64,000 nucleotides of DNA from Candidatus Reidiella endopervernicosa (GCF_013343005.1 NZ_CP054491.1:2462501-2526500), one strand, 5' to 3'. Shown: positions 21,148 to 32,955, counted from the stretch's first letter. Numbers and translations are program-made. The notes: generated by a model not told the origin, from the sequence alone.

Positions 21148-23914
21148 TCAATCAGCCATGATGGCATCCGCTTCACTCTCAGACTGTGACTCCGGCAACC
21201 AGATACGAAATTTCGTTCCAGACCCAAGCTCACTCTCGACTGAGATCGTTCCGTTATGTTTCTGAATAATGCTATATGAGCGAAAGACCGAGACCCGTCC
21301 CTTCCCAACGGGTTTAGTGGTGTAGAAAGGGTCGAATATTCGTCGCTGCGTCTCCTCATCCATACCTTTGCCAGTATCCTCAATTTCCACCCATACTCCC
21401 TCACGCTCTGTACCCGTTCTAACCGTGATCGTACCGCGCTCCTCAATCGAGTGCGCTGCGTTTACCAGCATATTCATTATCACCTGATTAAGTTGGACAA
21501 TAATGCATTCTATTCTCGGCAGATCCCCATACTCCTTGATCACTTCAGCTTTGTACTTAACCTCGTTATGAACAATATTCAGCGTGCTATCAATCCCTTG
21601 ATGAATATCTGCCCACTGCCACTCATCCTCACCAGCATGTGAGAAATCCTTCAGGTCCTGGACAATTTTCTTAACCCTAATTACTCCCTCTTCCGACTCA
21701 TTCAATAGATCACGAAGATCCTGTTTAAGTTAGTCAAGATCCAACTCTTTCTTTAGTCTGATTATCTCATCAGCAGATGCATCATCACTGATCATCTGTT
21801 CGCACTGTTCATAGAGTTGCAGCATTTTAAACAGATCATTGAGATAGTTCCGCAGAGCACCAATATTAGATGTGATATAACCGACTGGATTATTTATCTC
21901 ATGGGCAACACCGGCTGCCAGTTGTCCAATACTTGCCATCTTTTCTGATTGTAGTAGCTGCGCCTGTGCCTCTTGCAGCTGTTTTATAAGTGCTGCTTGC
22001 TCCTCCTTTTCATTGATCAGTGCCTTTTCGGCCGCTCTCTGCAGGGTCATTTCACGCATGATGACGGTATACATCGGGTGGCCTGCGATATTTTGCTTTG
22101 ACACACTTGCACCGGCCGGAAACTCACTACCGTCTTTTCGTTTTCCTGCCACTTCAGAGCGAGATTCCATCGATTTATAGTCATCAGTCGATGTAGCAAA
22201 CCGTTCTACATGCTGCCTATGACCAGCAACAAATCGTTGTGGCAACAAAACTTCCAAAGGCTGACCGATCGCTTCATTTCGGCTATAACCAAAGATCGCT
22301 TCAGCCCTTTATTGAAGACCACAACATGCTGACTTTCATCAAAACAATTATCGCCTCTGGCGCAATATCAAGAATACTTCGTAATCTCGACTCACTCTGC
22401 AGATACTCCTCTTTAGTCTCATTAAGTTGGATTATCGTCTGCTTTAAAACCGAATTATTGACAGACAACTCAGACTCTATTCGTTTTCTTCGCGTTATAT
22501 CCTCAACCATGCCCAGCATCTGACGTGCATCACCTTGAGTATCTCGTATTACGTCACCACGCATATGCAACCAGCGCTCGCTCCCGTCAGACCACAAAAC
22601 GCGGTGCTCTTGATCGTACTCAACGCCCTGCGACAGACACTCATCTATACCTGCTAACATCACAGCTCGATCATCTGGATGCAAGGTATTCTGTAAATCC
22701 TCAAGTGTGATGGTAGAGACACCCTGTTGCAGTCCCAACATTGGGGCAACGCGTTCAGAGAGCACGATCACTCCGGTATCAACATCCCAGTCCATCGTGC
22801 CAATATTGGCAAAACCAGACTTATACGAAGCCTCTCTTCACTGAGGATTAGCTCATCTTGTGCCAACTGCAGTTTGTCGAGTAACCGTCGCTCCTCCGCC
22901 TTCTCTGCCTTTAACTCCTCTAGCGCCTCAATACGTTGAGATATATCGGTGTGAGAGCCCGTCAGCCGTACAGAACCACCATCCTGCGCACGACTTGCCA
23001 ATCCACGACAGTGGATCCATGCGTAGTTTCCATCTTTTCGTTTCAGACGATATTCAATTTCAAACTGTTCGCGCTCACCCTCCATATAGTCAGCCCAGAT
23101 AGAGAAAGCGCCCGAGATCGTTAGCGTGCACGAGATCGCGCCAATCGACAAAGCTATTTCTAACTCATCATCCGCATATCCAAGCATCTCTTTCCAGCGT
23201 CTCGAAAAGTAGATCTCGTTAGAAGTAAGATCCCAATCCCAGATACCATCATTGGCTCCTCGCACAGCCAACGAGAAGCGTTCACGGCTCCTCTCAATAC
23301 ACGCTCCGACTCAATACGCTCTTTGTCATATCGCCTCACCACAACAACCACAAAAAGAGAAATAACAGCAACCACCACACAGAACATAAGAATTGCCGAC
23401 ATCTCACGACGCAACTTATAGGTTCGAGACTTATAAGCACCAACCAGTTCATTGCTAGCCTCGGTTAAACGAGCGGTACTTTCTTTGAGATTTTGGTAAG
23501 ACTTTTCTATTTCGATCTTTGATGTGGAATGCATTGAGATATTTTCGATAACTGGTCTTGTCTCTTTCCATATAGCCTTGAGTGCAAGCAAATTGAGCAG
23601 CACCGTGCCTGGTACACGAGTCATCTCAACTGATTCATTAACCACGCCACCGTTCTCGAGAATATTCAGCGTCAACTCATACTCTTCAACCAAGTCCAGC
23701 AACTTTCCTCGTTGACCTGCATGCCCCATAACAATGACCATATGTGCCGTTGTATAGATCTGCTGAGAGAGCATTCGCTGACTCCTGCAAGATTGATAAA
23801 GTCAGCATCGTTGGCGGTATTATTCAGGAATATATTAAAAGCCAAAACGCAAGAAGCGCACCTACACCAGGCAGTAGAAACAGCAAAATTACTGCTCTTG
23901 TTATATTTTTTCAT
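21148..23914 (-). CDS. PilJ/NarX-type sensor, multi-PAS histidine kinase (frame-broken)
   Basis: The start at 23914 (M-K-K) leads into a hydrophobic helix. A periplasmic PilJ/NarX-type domain follows, recognised by F-I-N-L-A-G then, one frame over, Q-R-M-L-S-Q-Q-I-Y-T-T-A, with a second membrane helix near 23400-23330. Three PAS/PAC units follow (near 23270-22930, 22800-22500 and 22400-22050, the last with P-A-G-A-S-V-S). The kinase core has the H-box V-A-H-E-I-N-N-P-V-G-Y, N-box N-M-L-V-N-A-A-H-S-I, D-T-G-K-G-M-D and F-D-P-F-Y-T-T-K-P. Its catalytic part is closely similar to that of the next kinase, so the two are paralogues. PilJ-type sensors bind small ligands such as nitrate in NarX; the ligand here is unknown. 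Several frame breaks are present. Confidence 0.7.
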
Positions 23915-24025
23915 TATCGCTGATTACCAGACAGATTATTTTAAGAACAAGAAGCTCTATACACTTAATAGAGGTTTTAATTTCATTACATTTTGAAACC
24001 CTAATTCATTCTGAGCACTAAACAT

Positions 24026-25109
24026 CTACTCAGGAAACTGATGGTAGATCTCCAACACACCATCCATATCTTCAAAAGAGGTTAAGTAGATCAGGATCAA
24101 ACTGCTTTCCGGCACTCTCACGCATCGTACTGACCACCTGATCGATCGGCCACGCCTCTTTGTACGGGCGGTGGCTGAGTAGCGCATCGAATACATCTGC
24201 AATTGCAACAATTCGACCAGACTCTGGAATACTCTTCCCCATGAGCCCATCCGGGTAACCGTTTCCATCGAAACACTCGTGGTGCGTCAGCGCGACCTCC
24301 TCAGCAAGCTGAAGTAACCTGGACTCTGATCCTTCAAGAATCGCAGCACCTGTTCGGGCATGTTTTTAATCTCATCGTACTCTCGTACTGTCAGCTTTCC
24401 CTCTTTGAGAAGAATTGCATCGGCCACCCCTATTTTCCAATATCGTGAAGTTTGGCGGCATCTAGCAACATCTCCACATCCTCATCCGCCCAGCCCACAC
24501 ATCGCGCCAGCAGTGCTGAATAATGGCTCATGCGTTACAGATGGGTAGCGGTACAGCGATCTTTGAATTCAGCGGCCAAACCAAGACGCATCACAGTCTC
24601 TCGATAGGCGAGTTTGTTCTGCTCCCAAGCCTCCTCGACATGCTTCAATGCCCGCTCAAGGTGCTCAGTTCTTTGCTGAACCTTGCGTTCTAACTCACTA
24701 TTAAGATTATTTAGACTTTGTTGATAGAGACTAATGCGCAACAGTGACTTGACTCGTGTTTCCAACTCGGTTGGATCGATAGGTTTAGCAATAAAGTCAT
24801 CGGCACCAAGGTCGATTGCACGACGCCTGCTGGCGCTATCTGACCAGGAGGGCATCATGCACACGGGTATAGATATGTTTTCTCATCGCTGCGAAACTTC
24901 TCCAGAAATTCATACCCATCCATTATCGGCATGCCAATATCGAGCAGGATCAGGTCGATCGATTCACTATCAACAACCTCAAGACCCCGTCGACCATTGT
25001 CGGCCTCCTGAAATCGGTATCCCTGTCGCCTTAGCAGGCGTTTCACGGCACTACGATTAGGTTTTTCATCCTCTACTAAAAGGATCGTTAAGGTCTGTTC
25101 TTCATCCAT
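24026..25109 (-). CDS. REC-HD-GYP response regulator (RpfG-like c-di-GMP phosphodiesterase)
   Basis: The start is M-D-E-E-Q-T-L-T-I-L-L-V-E-D-E. The receiver has the acceptor aspartate in L-I-L-L-D-I-G-M-P and the conserved lysine in F-I-A-K-P-I-D. A coiled coil (E-L-E-R-K-V-Q-Q-R-T) joins it to an HD-GYP domain: A-T-H-L-E-R-M-S-H-Y, H-D-I-G-K, H-H-E-C-F-D-G-N-G-Y-P-D-G-L, and D-V-F-D-A-L. At least three single-base breaks occur, for example A4 instead of A5 directly after the H-D-I-G-K codons near 24440. All metal-binding motifs can be read once corrected, so I treat it as functional. It follows the HDOD gene and precedes the PilJ-type kinase on the same strand, the likely cognate input. Confidence 0.8.
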
Positions 25110-25149
25110 GCATCTCTCTCAGATTGAGCAATCAACATGTGGGCATCAA

Positions 25150-25991
25150 TCAGCCTGTCACAAACTCCGATGCGGCCTCTTCAAGCTCAGCAATAGTCGT
25201 TGTAGTGAAGAGATTATCAACATCCTCCACCTGCATGCCAACATGCGACAAGACCTGAGGCTGTAAATCTGGCACGACATTATCACCACAATCACCAATC
25301 CCTAACCTCCGCGCCATGACATTCGCGACGTTAACTACCGCTGCCAACTTCGGATTGCTACTTAATTCTGGTTCGTGATGAAACTCAATCGCCTCAACAA
25401 TGCTTTCAGGCATTTTCCAGTGTGCGGCAAGCCTTGCACCGATCACTGAATGGTCAAATGAGAGCACCTTTAACTCCGCCTCTCTTAATGAGATGTTGTT
25501 CTCACTGCAACAGTACAACACCTCTCGATATTCACGACTGTAGTAGATATCAAATACCATTTTCCGATATCGTGCAGTAGACCGGATGTAAAGGCCTCTC
25601 CTCTTCGACACCCACATGTTTTGACAGCACCTTTGCGGCACCTGCCACTCCTGCGGAGTGGTGCCATAGTCCAGAGATATCAAGACCACTTCCACGACCA
25701 CTCTTGAGATTACTGATCACACCCAGCGAAGTGACAATATTCCGCGTGGTATGGAGTCCCAAAATCATGCACGCCTGTTTCAGGCTGGATATCTTCCCCA
25801 AAACCGTAGAAGGCTGAATTAGCTACGGCCAGCACGCGTGCGGTTAGTGCCGGATCCTGACAGATTTTCTTCTCAAGCACAGCGAACGAGACGTGATCGT
25901 GACCGAACAGCGCCGTCACTTCTCTGACCGCCTCTGGAAGCGGTGGAAACTCAAGGATCTCACGCTCCACTTTTTTTAATTCGATCGCCAT
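25150..25991 (-). CDS. HDOD domain signalling protein
   Basis: Three raw frames join to 846 nt (281 residues) by adding two A near 25799, one G near 25600 and one A near 25563. The start is M-A-I-E-L-K-K-V-E-R-E, one base after the stop of the upstream REC-PAS gene. HDOD features are visible: L-P-P/P-L-P-E-A-V near residue 15, A-N-S-A-F-Y-G-F, L-K-Q-A-C-M-I-L-G-L, W-H-H-S-A-G-V-A, G-L-L-H-D-I-G-K, and A-I-E-F-H-H-E-P. HDOD proteins are HD-superfamily members, often without catalytic activity, that sit in c-di-GMP and two-component circuits. Tight spacing with the REC-PAS gene suggests co-translation. Confidence 0.82.
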
Positions 25992-25992
25992 A

Positions 25993-26844
25993 TTAGCGCC
26001 CAATTGATCCTCCTACGCTGTGCAGTTGTGCCTTAGGATTTTCAATCAGAACCAGAATCGATCCACGGCCATCCGATGCCTCACCGATTCGACAGCAGTA
26101 GGCTGAAACAGAACCCATCTCACCAAGTTGGAGATGGGTTGGCACTGGGTGATCCACTCGCTCATCTCGAGCAAATAATTTTATCAATTCTGCTGGCATC
26201 ACATCACTCACCGACTGTCCAACCATCCCACTCGGTCTAGATAGCAGCTGATTTGCCTTTACATTCGCGACTGCAATCGTGCCATCGTCACCGATTCCCA
26301 TTACAGCTACCGGAAGTTTCTCCAATATCTCCTGAGTGACATCTAGCGCACGCAGATTGATTTGTAGAGTCTCCATCTGCTCCTCAACATCTCGCAGAAG
26401 CTCTCGGTTCTTCCCCTCAAGTAGTTCATTGGCGTGTTTCAGCTCAGCAGCCAGACGAACATTCTCACTGGCAAGCTCCTGATGCTGAAAGGCATCTTTT
26501 ATGTTTTCTCTCAGCAGGTCGTCTTCCCAGGGTTTACTGAGAAAGCGGTAGATTGAGCCATGATTTATGGCATTGGTGACTGAGGAGAGATCAGTATAAC
26601 CACTTAAAACCATCCGCACGGTCTCTGGATAGAGCTTTCGCACCTCGGCTAAAAACTCAGAGCCCGACATCCCTGGCATGCGCTGATCAGATAGGAGCAC
26701 GCCAACATCATGCTCCCTCAATATATCAAGACCTGCCTTACCACTATCAGCCGTCAGTATTTTGTATCCATCACGTCGCAGTAGTCGAACCAAGGCTCGG
26801 AGGATATTCTCCTCATCGTCGACCAGTAGTAATGTCCTCCCCAT
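25993..26844 (-). CDS. Response regulator with receiver and PAS domains
   Basis: The receiver domain comes first: L-L-V-D-D-E-E, acceptor D in L-L-S-D-Q-R-M-P-G-M, and F-L-S-K-P-W-E-D-D. A coiled coil follows (E-L-K-H-A-N-E-L-L-E-G-K-N-R-E-L-L), then a PAS domain (L-P-V-A-V-M-G-I-G-D-D-G-T-I-A-V-A-N). There is no DNA-binding or enzymatic output, so it probably acts by contacting another protein. The frame opens at 26892, but the ATG at 26844 has GGAGAG about five bases upstream and starts directly before the receiver, so I use it. It is first in the minus-strand signalling run and is followed by the HDOD gene one base after its stop. The L-R-R-D-G-Y-K-I-L-T-A and K-P-W-E-D motifs are shared with the broken REC-HD-GYP regulator, suggesting common descent. 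Confidence 0.85.
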   Translation of the reverse strand: MGRTLLLVDDEENILRALVRLLRRDGYKILTADSGKAGLDILREHDVGVLLSDQRMPGMSGSEFLAEVRKLYPETVRMVLSGYTDLSSVTNAINHGSIYRFLSKPWEDDLLRENIKDAFQHQELASENVRLAAELKHANELLEGKNRELLRDVEEQMETLQINLRALDVTQEILEKLPVAVMGIGDDGTIAVANVKANQLLSRPSGMVGQSVSDVMPAELIKLFARDERVDHPVPTHLQLGEMGSVSAYCCRIGEASDGRGSILVLIENPKAQLHSVGGSIGR

Positions 26845-26892
26845 AGGGCTCTCCGAGTTCATCAAGCTACTCCGCCAAGTATAGTCAATCAA

Positions 26893-27306
26893 CGGGCTAT
26901 CACTAGCCGAAATCTGACGTTAAGAACTGTTCTTGTTATTAACAATCTCGCCACAGCTGTTGTAGCGAATACCCGACACAATTAATAATATATTTACAAC
27001 GACTTATACCACTAAATTAATGTGCACTCTTACCACTATTTTTTGTGTAGTTTTATTGACTACAGCCTTGTAGGTGTAACGACCACGCCTACTAGAGAGA
27101 CAAGCTGACAAGGGTCATCAAAGCGCATCGTATTGGTGCACCCAGAGAACACGGGACGAAACAGACAAATCCTTATCTCAAACCAGTTCTCGTAACGGTT
27201 CTAAGCCACTGTTATTGGTGTAGTATAAGCGTCTAAACTTGCTTCACCCGCTACGCTTACAGGCAATGGAATGCACCAGACAGAACGACATAGGCCGAGT
27301 TGCAGC
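26893..27306. other. Intergenic region between divergent signalling genes
   Basis: About 410 bp, AT-rich between 26920 and 27060, separating the minus-strand signalling run from a plus-strand receptor gene. It should hold both promoters. A small inverted repeat AAGAACTGTTCTT lies near 26920. No gene, RNA or longer palindrome recognised. Confidence 0.5.
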
Positions 27307-30291
27307 GTGAAATCTTCACTAATCATTCTATTAACCCTCATCACTCTCAGCGCAGCCGCCGAACCACTGCAATTGAGTGATAAGGAGCGCTCCTGGCTCA
27401 ACAACCATCCAGTCATTAGCATCGGCATTGACCCCGATTGGGCACCCTTTGAATACCGTGACCAGCGGGGCAACTACAGTGGCATGGCGGCAGATTTTAT
27501 GGCGCTATTACAACAACGACTCGGGGTTAAGATTGAAGCGGCTCGGATAGATAGTTGGTCAGGTGTCATCAAGGCAGCCAAAGATCAGCGCATTGATGGT
27601 CTCGCTGCCGCCATGAAGTCCGAGCAACGCAGCCGTTATCTCAGCTTCACCTCCCCCTACCTCAACTTTCCGATGGTCATCCTGACCCGCGTTGATGCAC
27701 CGTTCCTTGGCGGGATAGATAGCCTGGGAGACATCACCGTCGCGGTGGTCGACGGTTATGTTAGTCATGATTTAATGGAGTCAAACCACCCTGAGCTCCG
27801 TCTCGTCCCCTACAAAACTATTCGTGAAGCACTGGACGCCCTCTCGGTGGGAGAGATCGGAGCCTTTATCGGCAATCTCGCCTCGGCTAGTTACGCTATC
27901 AATCAGCTTGGCCTCACCAATCTCAAAGTAGCTGCCCACACACCCTACGAATTTGAGCTTGGCATCGGTGTCCGAAAGGATTGGCCAGAACTGCGTTCCA
28001 TTCTGGAGAAGGGTCTAGCGAGCATTAACGAAGAGGAACGCAAAACAATTATGCGACGCTGGATTCAGCTACAGGTTGATAAAGGCTTCAATCTGCACGA
28101 GATCCTGATCGTCGCAATACCCATAGGTTCTGGCATCTTTGTGATTTTACTTGTGGTCGTAATCTGGAACCGACGTCTACAGAAAGAGATCATTGATCGT
28201 CAACAGGTTGAAAAGCAACTACGTGAAAGCGAAGAGCAGCTTCTAAGCTCCCAGGCTATTGCTCACATTGGCACATGGGATGTTGACCTCTCTTCAATGA
28301 CAATGCGTTGGAGCGATGAGTGCTTTGCCATACACGGTACATCCGCTGACGCATACCTACCGGCCTTCGGTACATACAGGGAATTTGTCGTCGATGAAGA
28401 TCGCGAACTCTTCATGCTCCGAACAGCAGCGGTGATGAAAGGAGAAAAACATGAGGATTCGATCGAATATCGAATCAAACGTCCCGATGGAACAATTCGT
28501 CTGCTCAAGGCCTATGGCCAGCTTTTCCTTAATGAGAATAAACAACCGCACCGTTTTATCGGTGTGGTACATGACATCACCGATATTAAGATGACCGAGC
28601 AGGCGCTGCGCGACAAATCTCAAACCTTGCAGTCGATACTCGACAACGCACCGATCGGTATCTGGTATCAAAACCGTGACGGCCATCCGCTGTTTGTAAA
28701 CCAGGACTTTTGTAATGCCCTTGGCGTTCCTGAGTCGAAATTTCTTTCCGCCAACCACTACAGCGCGCTGTTTGATGATGAGGTAATGCAACACAGCATC
28801 ATCACCGATGCAGAGGCGTTATCGCTGCCTGGGCCTCACAGTTCGAGTGAAAAGATAAAATTCCGTGATGGTGAACTTCACGACCTGGAACTCACCAAGA
28901 TTCGCACCACTGACGAAAAAAACAACGTCACCGGATTGATCGGTCTGAGCATCGATGTCACCGAAAAACGCAAAAACGAGGCACTTCTTCGCAAGCAGGC
29001 CTACTTCGATGAGCTAACCGGGCTGCCGAACCGTACTCAACTGATGCAGCAGCTCAACAAGTCACTTTCACAGGCGCGTCGTCACGATGTTTATTCAGCC
29101 CTGCTCTTCTTTGACCTCGACAATTTCAAGATCATTAACGATTCACTCGGTCACCACGCCGGTGACGAATTACTGATCGAAATCGGTGAGCGACTGAAAA
29201 ATATCGTGCGTGAGGAGGATACCGTCGCCCGCCTCGGTGGTGATGAGTTTGTCATTATCGCCAGCGAGCTGGAGCGCGATCCTCAGGTCTCTGCTGATCA
29301 GGCGCAACAGGTGGCCCTCAAAGTCCAGGAAATTCTGCAGCAGCCCTTTATGCTCAGCGAGCACGAACACCATCTCACCTTCAGTATTGGTATCAGCATG
29401 TTTCCGATCGAAAACGAGGATATCAACGACATCCTCAAGCATGCAGATACCGCTATGTACCGCGCCAAAGAGCTGGGTAAAAACCGTATCAGCTTCTTCC
29501 TGCCCAGTATGCAGCAGGCTGCTGAAGAGCGTCTCTACCTACAGAATCAACTTCGACAGGCAAGTATCAAGAATCAGCTGAGCTGGTATATCAACCTCAG
29601 TTCAACGTTGACCACCAACTAATCGGTGCCGAGAGCCTGCTGCGCTGGAATCACCCTGAGATGGGGGGGCATCTCTCCCGCTCGATTTATCCCGCTCGCT
29701 GAGGAGTCGGGACTAATTATCGATATCGGGATTTGGGTACTTCGTGAGGCGTGTTGCAGACTCAAACAGTGGAACATCGATGGCATTCGGCTGCCAATGG
29801 TGTCGGTCAACGTCAGTCCACGCCAGTTCCACCAGAGTGATTTTGTCGACCAGATCAAGTCAATCATCAAAGAGAGCGAGATCGATCCACGCCTGTTGGA
29901 GCTGGAGCTCACTGAAGGAATACTGGTCGAGAATGCCACCGAGGTCTCGGCGAAGATGCAGACACTCAAGCGTATGGGCGTACGCTTTGCCATCGATGAC
30001 TTCGGCACCGGCTACTCCTCACTGGCCTACCTCAAACGGATGCCTCTAGACCGGCTTAAGATCGACCAATCCTTTGTACGTGATATCACTACTGACACCA
30101 GCGATGCTCTGATCGTCGAGACCATTATCTCCATGGCGAGTCATCTCGAATTAGAGGTTATCGCGGAGGGGGTAGAGTACGAAAATGAGTTAAATTTCCT
30201 GCGTGACAAGGGGTGTCTCAACTATCAGGGCTACTACTTCAGCAAGCCCCTCTCTCGCGCTGACTTTGATCAGCTACTCAATGAGAGCTAA
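27307..30291 (+). CDS. Periplasmic binding domain-PAS-GGDEF-EAL receptor
   Basis: The GTG at 27307 gives a signal-peptide-like start (K-S-S-L-I-I-L-L-T-L-I-T-L-S-A-A-A-E-P); an ATG 36 bases upstream is the alternative. An SBP_bac_3 domain (about 20-260; D-P-D-W-A-P-F-E-Y, Y-S-G-M-A-A-D-F) is followed by a membrane helix (I-V-A-I-P-I-G-S-G-I-F-V-I-L-L), two PAS/PAC units, a GGDEF domain (R-L-G-G-D-E-F, preceded by the R-E-E-D inhibitory site) and an EAL domain. Two opposite homopolymer errors, a lost G near 29580 and an extra G in the G7 run near 29665, split the EAL part; correcting both gives 994 residues. The EAL signature is E-S-L-L-R-W; the other motifs (E-L-T-E-G, D-D-F-G-T-G, A-E-G-V-E) are intact. 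Probably converts an amino acid or other small-ligand signal into c-di-GMP change. Confidence 0.88.
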
Positions 30292-30336
30292 AGTAGCCTC
30301 CATTTTTCAGCAATAGTTTCAATTCGGAGTCCATTC

Positions 30337-31179
30337 GTGAAATATATCGGAGCCCATGTGAGCGCCAGCGGCGGTGTTGAGAATGCACCGCTTAATGCCG
30401 AGAAGATCGGAGCAAAGGCCTTTGCCCTCTTCACCAAGAACCAGCGTCAGTGGAAGGCCAAGCCTCTCACTGAGAAGAGCATCAACGCCTTCAAAGAGAA
30501 CCTCGACAAAGTCGGTATCGCCCCCGAGCATGTACTGCCGCACGACAGCTACCTGATCAACCTGGGCCACGCCGAACCTGAAGCGCTAACCAAGTCGCGC
30601 GACGCCTTTCTTGATGAGATGCAACGCTGCGAACAGCTCGGACTCAAACTGCTCAATTTCCACCCCGGCGCCCACCTGGGAAAGATCAGCGAAGAGCAGA
30701 GCCTTGCCATCGTCTCAGAGTCGATCAACGTCACACTGGAACAGTCAAACGATGTCGTGGCCGTAATTGAAAACACCGCCGGTCAGGGCACCACACTCGG
30801 CTACAGCTTCGACCATCTCGCTGCGATCATTGATGGCGTTGAGGATAAGTCACGTGTTGGTGTCTGTCTCGATACCTGTCACACCTTCACCGCCGGTTAC
30901 GACCTGCGTACCGAAGAGGCGTGTGAGAAGACCTTTAACGAATTCGACAAACTGGTCGGTTTTAAATATCTACGCGGCATGCACCTCAATGACTCCAAAC
31001 CAGAACTCGGTTCACGTGTCGATCGCCACCACAGCCTTGGTATGGGTCACATCGGCTGGGAGTGTTTCCGCTACATCATGAACAACGATAACTTCAATGA
31101 TATTCCTATGGTTCTGGAGACGATCGATGACACCATCTGGGATCAGGAGATTCGCGAGCTCTACGCCCTTGAGGCCTGA
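30337..31179 (+). CDS. nfo: Endonuclease IV (AP endonuclease)
   Basis: 280 residues, close to the usual 280-285. It cuts 5' of abasic sites and trims damaged 3' ends in base-excision repair. The TIM-barrel zinc motifs are all present: [33 protein letters not shown], and H-L-N-D-S-K followed by [10 protein letters not shown]. The start is GTG at 30337, with TTCGGAGTCC ten or so bases upstream. It is 12 bp ahead of cmoA on the same strand. Confidence 0.97.
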   Translation: MKYIGAHVSASGGVENAPLNAEKIGAKAFALFTKNQRQWKAKPLTEKSINAFKENLDKVGIAPEHVLPHDSYLINLGHAEPEALTKSRDAFLDEMQRCEQLGLKLLNFHPGAHLGKISEEQSLAIVSESINVTLEQSNDVVAVIENTAGQGTTLGYSFDHLAAIIDGVEDKSRVGVCLDTCHTFTAGYDLRTEEACEKTFNEFDKLVGFKYLRGMHLNDSKPELGSRVDRHHSLGMGHIGWECFRYIMNNDNFNDIPMVLETIDDTIWDQEIRELYALEA

Positions 31180-31191
31180 CAGCTACCGCTC

Positions 31192-31920
31192 ATGAGTCAG
31201 CGCGACGCTATATTTAACCAACCGCAATCGATGATCGTCGACTTTCAATTCGACGAGAATGTCGCTTCGGTCTTTCCCGATATGATTCGCCGCTCGGTCC
31301 CTGGCTATGGGGAGATTATTGCCCTGCTCGGCCTCTTCGCCGAGCAGTACGTTACCGATGGCAGCAAGATCTACGATCTCGGCTGCTCGCTCGGAGCAGC
31401 GACACTTTCACTCCGTCGACGTATCAAGGCGAGTGACTGTCGAATCATCGCCATTGATAACTCTGAGGCGATGACCGAACGATGCCATGAGAATGTTGAT
31501 CATGATCTGGCTGCGACACCGGTGGAGATTCACTGTGCCGACATTCGTCAAGTCGAGATCAACAATGCCTCACTGGTAGTGATTAACTTCACCCTGCAGT
31601 TCCTCCCCCCAGATGAGCGACTTGAGCTGTTACAGAAGATCCACCGGGGACTCAACCCGGGCGGCGTTCTGGTTCTATCCGAAAAGCTCCATTTCAATGA
31701 GAGCGAGATTGCACGTTTTCATGAACAGATGCATATCGCCTTTAAACGCGCCAACGGCTACTCGGAGCTTGAGATCAGTCAAAAACGCGCCGCACTGGAA
31801 CAGGTATTGATTCCTGACACCTTTGAGCTTCACCAACAGCGACTTTCTACGGCAGGCTTTAGTTGCAGCGAGCAGTGGTTTCAAGCCTTTAACTTCACCT
31901 CTCTGATTGCCTTCAAATGA
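31192..31920 (+). CDS. cmoA: Carboxy-S-adenosyl-L-methionine synthase
   Basis: 242 residues of the Rossmann-fold methyltransferase-like CmoA family, which makes carboxy-SAM from SAM and prephenate for tRNA wobble uridine modification. Characteristic segments are D-E-N-V-A-S-V-F-P-D-M-I-R-R-S-V-P-G-Y, the nucleotide-binding Y-D-L-G-C-S-L-G-A-A-T, and L-Q-F-L-P-P-D-E-R. Its stop overlaps the cmoB start (ATGA), so the two are translationally coupled, matching their joint role. Confidence 0.96.
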   Translation: MSQRDAIFNQPQSMIVDFQFDENVASVFPDMIRRSVPGYGEIIALLGLFAEQYVTDGSKIYDLGCSLGAATLSLRRRIKASDCRIIAIDNSEAMTERCHENVDHDLAATPVEIHCADIRQVEINNASLVVINFTLQFLPPDERLELLQKIHRGLNPGGVLVLSEKLHFNESEIARFHEQMHIAFKRANGYSELEISQKRAALEQVLIPDTFELHQQRLSTAGFSCSEQWFQAFNFTSLIAFK

Positions 31921-32891
31921 ATTTTTCACCGTTCGGTTATGAACACCTGTTTGCGTGGATGGCAGACTCATCACTTGCGCACTGGCTCGATAGCGTGCCA
32001 CAGAAGTCTGAGGATAAATTAGCCCGTCACGGTGACCTGCCACGCTGGTTGGCCGCACTGGAGGCGCTACCCAAACTCTCCCCTTCACACATCGATCTGA
32101 GCAAAGCCTGTATCGAGATCGGTTACGGCAATGAGTTGACTGAAGCGACTCGAAAGGAGATTCGCGAAACGTTGCTGGCATTCCATCCATGGCGCAAAGG
32201 TCCCTTCTGCCCCTACGGCATCCATATCGACACCGAGTGGCGCTCGGACTGGAAGTGGGCGCGCATTGAGGATGCAATCGACCTCAAAGAAAAAACCGTG
32301 CTTGATGTCGGCTCCGGCAACGGCTATTACGGTTGGCGCATGCTGGGTGCCGGGGCCGAGCGAGTGATCGGCATCGATCCAACCATCAGTTACGTGATGC
32401 AGTACACCGCCATGCGCCATTTTATTGGTGAACGGGCAATGCACATATTACCGCTTAAACTTGACGAGATACCCGAAGGCAACAAGAGCTTCGACACTGT
32501 CTTTTCGATGGGCGTTATCTATCATCGCAAAGATCACATGGAACACATCGAGCAACTCATACAGCACCTTAAACCAGGCGGCCAGTTAATCATTGAGGGA
32601 CTGGTAATTGAATGTCATCAAGGTGAGTTGCTCCACCCCAACGGACGTTACGCCAAGATGAAAAACGTCCACACTCTACCCTCCCCTGCCACATTGATGT
32701 TATGGCTGGAGAAGGCTGGGCTCTCAAACATAGAGCTCATTGATGTCAGTCCCACCACGGCTGATGAGCAGCGTCGTACCGAGTGGATGCACTTTGAATC
32801 GATGGCCAACTATCTCGATCCAGACAATCCAAACAAAACCGTAGAGGGCCATCCAGCACCAATTCGTGCCATCGTTTCCGCCTCGCTTTAA
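31917..32891 (+). CDS. cmoB: tRNA U34 carboxymethyltransferase
   Basis: 324 residues, the usual CmoB length. It transfers the carboxymethyl group from carboxy-SAM to 5-hydroxyuridine-34, giving cmo5U. The SAM-binding core is D-V-G-S-G-N-G-Y-Y-G-W-R-M, and the family-specific W-R-S-D-W-K-W, G-I-D-P-T and F-S-M-G-V-I-Y-H-R-K are present. It overlaps cmoA by four bases. No terminator is visible after it. Confidence 0.97.
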   Translation: MNFSPFGYEHLFAWMADSSLAHWLDSVPQKSEDKLARHGDLPRWLAALEALPKLSPSHIDLSKACIEIGYGNELTEATRKEIRETLLAFHPWRKGPFCPYGIHIDTEWRSDWKWARIEDAIDLKEKTVLDVGSGNGYYGWRMLGAGAERVIGIDPTISYVMQYTAMRHFIGERAMHILPLKLDEIPEGNKSFDTVFSMGVIYHRKDHMEHIEQLIQHLKPGGQLIIEGLVIECHQGELLHPNGRYAKMKNVHTLPSPATLMLWLEKAGLSNIELIDVSPTTADEQRRTEWMHFESMANYLDPDNPNKTVEGHPAPIRAIVSASL

Positions 32892-32955
32892 TCATACAAA
32901 TACCCTTGCTCACATCACGGCAGATTTATTCCAATTCCAAATCGTATATACCCTA

